A stretch of DNA of 64,000 nt from Gemmata massiliana (GTDB taxonomy: Bacteria; Planctomycetota; Planctomycetia; Gemmatales; Gemmataceae): contig HG799465.1 in NCBI GenBank assembly GCA_000531095.1, positions 269,874 to 333,873 on the forward strand, in the 5' to 3' direction. The notes under the pieces were generated by a model that saw only the letters and a program-made list of their open reading frames with translations, did no database searches and had not been told where the DNA came from. Position numbers and translations under genes: made by a program. Positions 61,301-64,000 of the stretch are shown in pieces. Every line of letters begins with the position of its first letter. Position 1 is the stretch's first letter.

Positions 61301-62053
61301 ATCGGTGGCGATCACCGCGTCGCCAATGCTCTCCAGCGTCACCCGCAGCTTCTCGCGCTTCCGCCACAGTTCTTGTTCGGACCTGAGGCGCGAGTTCACT
61401 TCGGCTTGGAGGTGGTCGTTGGCTTCCGTCAACTGAGCCGTGCGCTCGCGCACGCGCTCTTCGAGTTCCGCCTTGAGGCGGGTGAGCTCCTCGTTCGCCT
61501 CGCGGAGCTGCCGGTTCGCTTCCTGGATCTGCTGCGCCCGTAGGAAGACCTCGGCTTCGAGCCTCTGCCCGCGCGCGATCAGGTCGTCCGCGCGCTTCTC
61601 GTGGTCGATCCCGCGCAGGCGGAGGTGAACGAACTCGGTGACGTCCTCGACGCGGTGGACGATGTACGCGACGCGCCCGTCCGGTCCGAGCACCGGCGAG
61701 TTCACGGGGCTCCAGTACCGCTCCTCGAACCCCCCGCCCTCGTCGCTCGGGCGCCGGACGTCGTACTTTTGCACGGCCATCGCGTCCGGCTTGCGGAGGT
61801 CCAGCGCGCGCTCCAGGGACGCGCGCAGGTTGCGCACGCCCGTGGCCCCGGGGTCGTTCGGGTTGTCCGGGAACACGTTGAAGATCCCGCGCCCGAGGAT
61901 CGCCGCGCGCTCCGTCATGGTCGCGCGGAGGTACGCCTCACTGACCGCTGCAATCGTAAAATCGGGGGAATTAGAGAGCAGAACGAGGTACAGCCCGGGG
62001 GCCGACTCGAAGAGGAGCCGAAAGTCCGGGGGCATAACTTCGTATAGCATCAT
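58311..62053 (-). CDS. multi-PAS hybrid histidine kinase with C-terminal receiver, apparent frameshift
   Basis: Repaired, this is about 1,247 residues, cytosolic, with no membrane helix. It has an N-terminal PAS-like domain ([16 protein letters not shown]). A coiled-coil stretch (about residues 165-225) and at least five further PAS/PAC units follow (for example [60 protein letters not shown]). The HisKA domain has [20 protein letters not shown], then HATPase ([32 protein letters not shown]) and a receiver ([39 protein letters not shown]). The frame breaks near 60034-60038; one extra base gives [13 protein letters not shown] and joins the halves. If the break is real, the kinase half would need its own start. 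Confidence 0.85.
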
Positions 62054-62432
62054 CGGGGGCGCTCGTCGGACGAGGGTCGATCAGATGATTCACGGGCCTC
62101 GCGAAGTTCGGGATAAACGGGGCCGCGCGATGGAACCTCGAGTAGACATACCAAGCATTTTTGGAATATGTCACTAATGGCAATTGTCCGAGCGATTAAC
62201 TATGCAGAATATCGAACGGCAACTGCGCGGAGCAAGGCAAAATTGCGCCGATTCGTCACGGCATAAGGGGCGGTGTTTAGAAATTTGAGGTCAGAAATGG
62301 GAATTCAGCCGGCTGTGGAACGCGCCGTCCGCTCGACGGGCCGGACGCGAATCAAGGGGCACAAATATCCTGATTTTGCAGCCAAATAAGTGAAATATCC
62401 GCACCGCTACAACGGTAGTGTTCGATCGGCCA
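62054..62432. other. 379-bp intergenic region upstream of the hybrid kinase
   Basis: This lies between the kinase start (-) and the end of paiB (-). It is AT-richer than average, especially 62150-62260 and 62350-62400. It contains no convincing ORF and is the likely promoter region of the hybrid kinase. I see no recognisable operator. Confidence 0.45.
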
Positions 62433-63059
62433 TTATTCCCCAGCGTCGAGTGTGGCTCGCATCAGTGCCGCGATGTCTGTCGCGTTCTCATCACCCTGCG
62501 CCTGTAATGCGCGGATCACTTTCTCCCGGCGCTCGGTAGGGTGGTTCTGGTTGAGTTTCTGCTTCCCTTCAATTTTCGTGATCTCGATCCGGAACCCGAC
62601 GATTTGCGGCAGGAGCCGGTCCACGAACGTGCCGGACTCGTCCATCACCCACGGGTTCGGCAGAGCGGATTCGTAGTAGGTGACGGTGCGCCGAACGATG
62701 TCGAGTAGCGCGTCGCGTTCTTCGACAAGTGTCGCGCGCCCGGTCACGTGAACCGCGACATAGTTCCAGGTAGGGACGACGTGTGTGCTCTCGTACCACG
62801 TCGGCGAGATGTAGGCGTGCGGCCCGCTGAACACCGCGAGTACAGGCTGCGCGACTAGTTCGCGCCAGTGCGGGTTCGCGCGGGCCATATGACCAACGAG
62901 TGTGCCGTGTGTGCCCGCGTCACGGTCGAGAAAGAAGGGCAAGTGCGTCGCGAACGGTACCCCGTCCACGAGCGACACGAGCACGCCGAAACTGTGGCGC
63001 TCAATGAGATCGTGGAGCGCGGTGCGGTCGGTCTCGGCGAAGTACGGCGGTGTGTACAC
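62433..63059 (-). CDS. paiB: FMN-binding negative transcriptional regulator, PaiB family
   Basis: This 208-residue protein has the PaiB split-barrel fold, related to flavin-reductase-like FMN-binding proteins. It begins MYTPPYFAETDRTALHDLIE, the usual MYxPxxF start. It continues with HLPFFLDRDAGTHGTLVGHM, PVLAVFSGPHAYISPTWYES and VPTWNYVAVHVTG, and the C-terminal KIEGKQKLNQNHPTERRE block is diagnostic. In Bacillus, PaiB is a repressor of protease and sporulation genes; here function is by family only. The first bases of the gene and its leader are duplicated downstream (63888-63930). Confidence 0.88.
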   Translation of the reverse strand: MYTPPYFAETDRTALHDLIERHSFGVLVSLVDGVPFATHLPFFLDRDAGTHGTLVGHMARANPHWRELVAQPVLAVFSGPHAYISPTWYESTHVVPTWNYVAVHVTGRATLVEERDALLDIVRRTVTYYESALPNPWVMDESGTFVDRLLPQIVGFRIEITKIEGKQKLNQNHPTERREKVIRALQAQGDENATDIAALMRATLDAGE

Positions 63060-63084
63060 GAACGGTCCTCGGGGGAGTTAGCAC
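63042..63084. repeat. 43-bp direct repeat, copy 1 (paiB start region)
   Basis: This is identical to 63888-63930 over 43 bases. It spans the first 18 bases of paiB on the minus strand and 25 bases of its leader, including the ATG (63057-63059). Confidence 0.85.
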
Positions 63085-63301
63085 AGACACATCTCGCGTG
63101 CGACAAGTTCGCACGGGAAGCATGGGCAATTTGGCGCTTCGAGGGAGACAGCGGAGTCATTATCGGATTTAACGTCGCGCGCCGGGCACCTCGACGAATC
63201 GCAGATTTTCGTACCGCGAGTGGCACGCCCGCTGCGTTACTACTCGCATCGAACACGCGAACGGGTCGCGGTTCGGCAACAAATACAGTGCGAGATTCAC
63301 G

Positions 63302-63463
63302 ATGACCCCCGTGGATGCCCTCTCCGACCTGACACAATCCACCCAGATTGACGCGACGGCCCCCCGATTCTTCCTCGACCCCGCAATCGACGCGAACCCG
63401 GACGACGGCGACTGGTGGCTGGACATCGGGGGCGTGGATCTGCCCGGCTCCCTTGCCGTGTAA
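63302..63463 (+). CDS. small hypothetical protein
   Basis: This 53-residue ORF begins MTPVDALSDLTQSTQIDATA. It contains a conspicuous acidic/aromatic stretch, NPDDGDWWLDIGG, and ends in SLAV. It is too short for reliable family assignment. It has no signal or membrane segment and no clear ribosome site. The composition looks protein-like, and it runs in the same direction as the 67-residue ORF downstream. Confidence 0.35.
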   Translation: MTPVDALSDLTQSTQIDATAPRFFLDPAIDANPDDGDWWLDIGGVDLPGSLAV

Positions 63464-63602
63464 CCATTTCCACGCACACGACTCGAACTGTAGTTTTTAC
63501 GCGATATTTCCGAGGGACGTTCCGGCGCAAACGATCATCCCTTGAGGCGTTACGAGGTCAACAGCAACGAGCGCCCGGCCCACACTTGAGGAAATCAACG
63601 TC

Positions 63603-63806
63603 ATGGAACGCGAACTCGACGTGTTGACGATGCTCCTGCTCGACCCGTGTCTGACGGCCGACGAAGCGGCCCGCGAAGCCGCCGCCCGGCACCACCTCGC
63701 GGTGGTCGTGGCCGAAGCCCGCGACGAGCGCCTCTCTCCCCGCGCCCGTCGGAGCCTCCGGGCTGAACGCGCACCGGCCGGTGACGGTCCGGCTGTCGGG
63801 TTCTGA
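63603..63806 (+). CDS. small helical hypothetical protein
   Basis: This 67-residue ORF begins MERELDVLTMLLLDPCLTAD. It is Ala/Arg/Glu-rich and predicted helical (EAAREAAARHHLAVVVAEAR), with a flexible C-terminus. GAGGAA lies about 8 bases before the ATG. The family is not recognised. It may belong to the same accessory segment as the 53-residue ORF at 63302. Confidence 0.45.
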   Translation: MERELDVLTMLLLDPCLTADEAAREAAARHHLAVVVAEARDERLSPRARRSLRAERAPAGDGPAVGF

Positions 63807-63887
63807 TTTCGCGCGACCAATGACGTTATCAACGAGGGCGGGCCGTGGAAGATCCACGGATAATGTATGCTATACGGAGTTATTACG

Positions 63888-63930
63888 GTACGGCGGTGTG
63901 TACACGAACGGTCCTCGGGGGAGTTAGCAC
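63888..63930. repeat. 43-bp direct repeat, copy 2
   Basis: An exact copy of 63042-63084, 846 bases further on, with no paiB coding sequence attached beyond its first 18 bases. It lies in a gene-free end (63807-64000) where I see no gene. Confidence 0.85.
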
Positions 63931-64000
63931 TCACACTTCCACACTCCACCGGCCGGCTGACATCCTCGCGGCCGAGGGCCTCACCAAAGATCAAGTGGCG

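Noticed and set aside
1..64000. CRISPR arrays, rRNA and tRNA genes
   Set aside because: No regularly spaced repeats and no tRNA or rRNA sequence was recognised by eye. A tRNAscan or Infernal run would be needed to exclude a tRNA fully.

Overview
The window looks like chromosomal DNA from a Gemmataceae planctomycete, close to Gemmata or Tuwongella. The evidence is high GC, many planctomycete-typical families (a DUF1559 lipoprotein, the TIGR03066 Gemmata paralogous family, a DUF1501/DUF1800 pair, ECF sigma factors fused to carboxypeptidase-regulatory domains, a zinc-ribbon membrane protein), and several lineage-restricted hypothetical proteins. Genes lie on both strands in short operons. No rRNA, tRNA or CRISPR array was recognised.

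0-10.4 kb: an ECF sigma/anti-sigma pair; a short SelW-like gene that reads through an in-frame UGA and is probably a selenoprotein; a DUF1559 lipoprotein; a histidine kinase with a receiver-XRE response regulator; a HEAT-repeat protein; a zinc-ribbon membrane protein; and larE. 10.4-27.4 kb: a Gfo/Idh/MocA oxidoreductase, then a dispersed lipid A/inner-core LPS locus (lpxK, hldE, waaF, two WaaP/InaA-type kinases, a WaaG-like transferase, a second glycosyltransferase, an interrupted double kinase, hldD). It is broken by a secretin-N-domain protein, a hypothetical membrane-anchored protein, a LigD-N-like protein, smpB and a metallopeptidase-like lipoprotein. 27.4-29.4 kb: split coaB and coaC, with a translated palindromic element inside coaC, and a TIGR03066 protein.

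29.4-39.1 kb is an accessory region. It holds paralogous small proteins sharing a C-terminal LADALQ-type module, tandem winged-helix-like paralogues, a perfect 28-bp hairpin, an LLM monooxygenase, a SUKH-like protein, an ATP-grasp ligase, a DUF6188 protein, an intradiol dioxygenase and decayed transposases. 39.1-47.5 kb: two giant sigma factors fused to a membrane segment and repeat domains, then a DUF1800-DUF1501 pair. 47.8-52.4 kb: a second coaB, then an acyl-ACP-desaturase-like diiron protein, a ketosynthase with a lost active site (chain-length-factor-like) and an intact-site ketosynthase. 52.4-64 kb: a polytopic membrane protein, a DUF4139 protein, a GNAT acetyltransferase, a DusC-like enzyme, a large multi-PAS hybrid histidine kinase, paiB, and small ORFs with a 43-bp direct repeat.

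Four genes (the first LPS kinase, smpB, the intact-site ketosynthase, the PAS kinase) each carry an apparent single-base deletion. Most of these lie in or next to short homopolymers, so consensus error is as likely as real inactivation. Two genes (the double LPS kinase and coaC) carry related G/C-rich palindromic insertions; one insertion breaks its frame and the other stays in frame.
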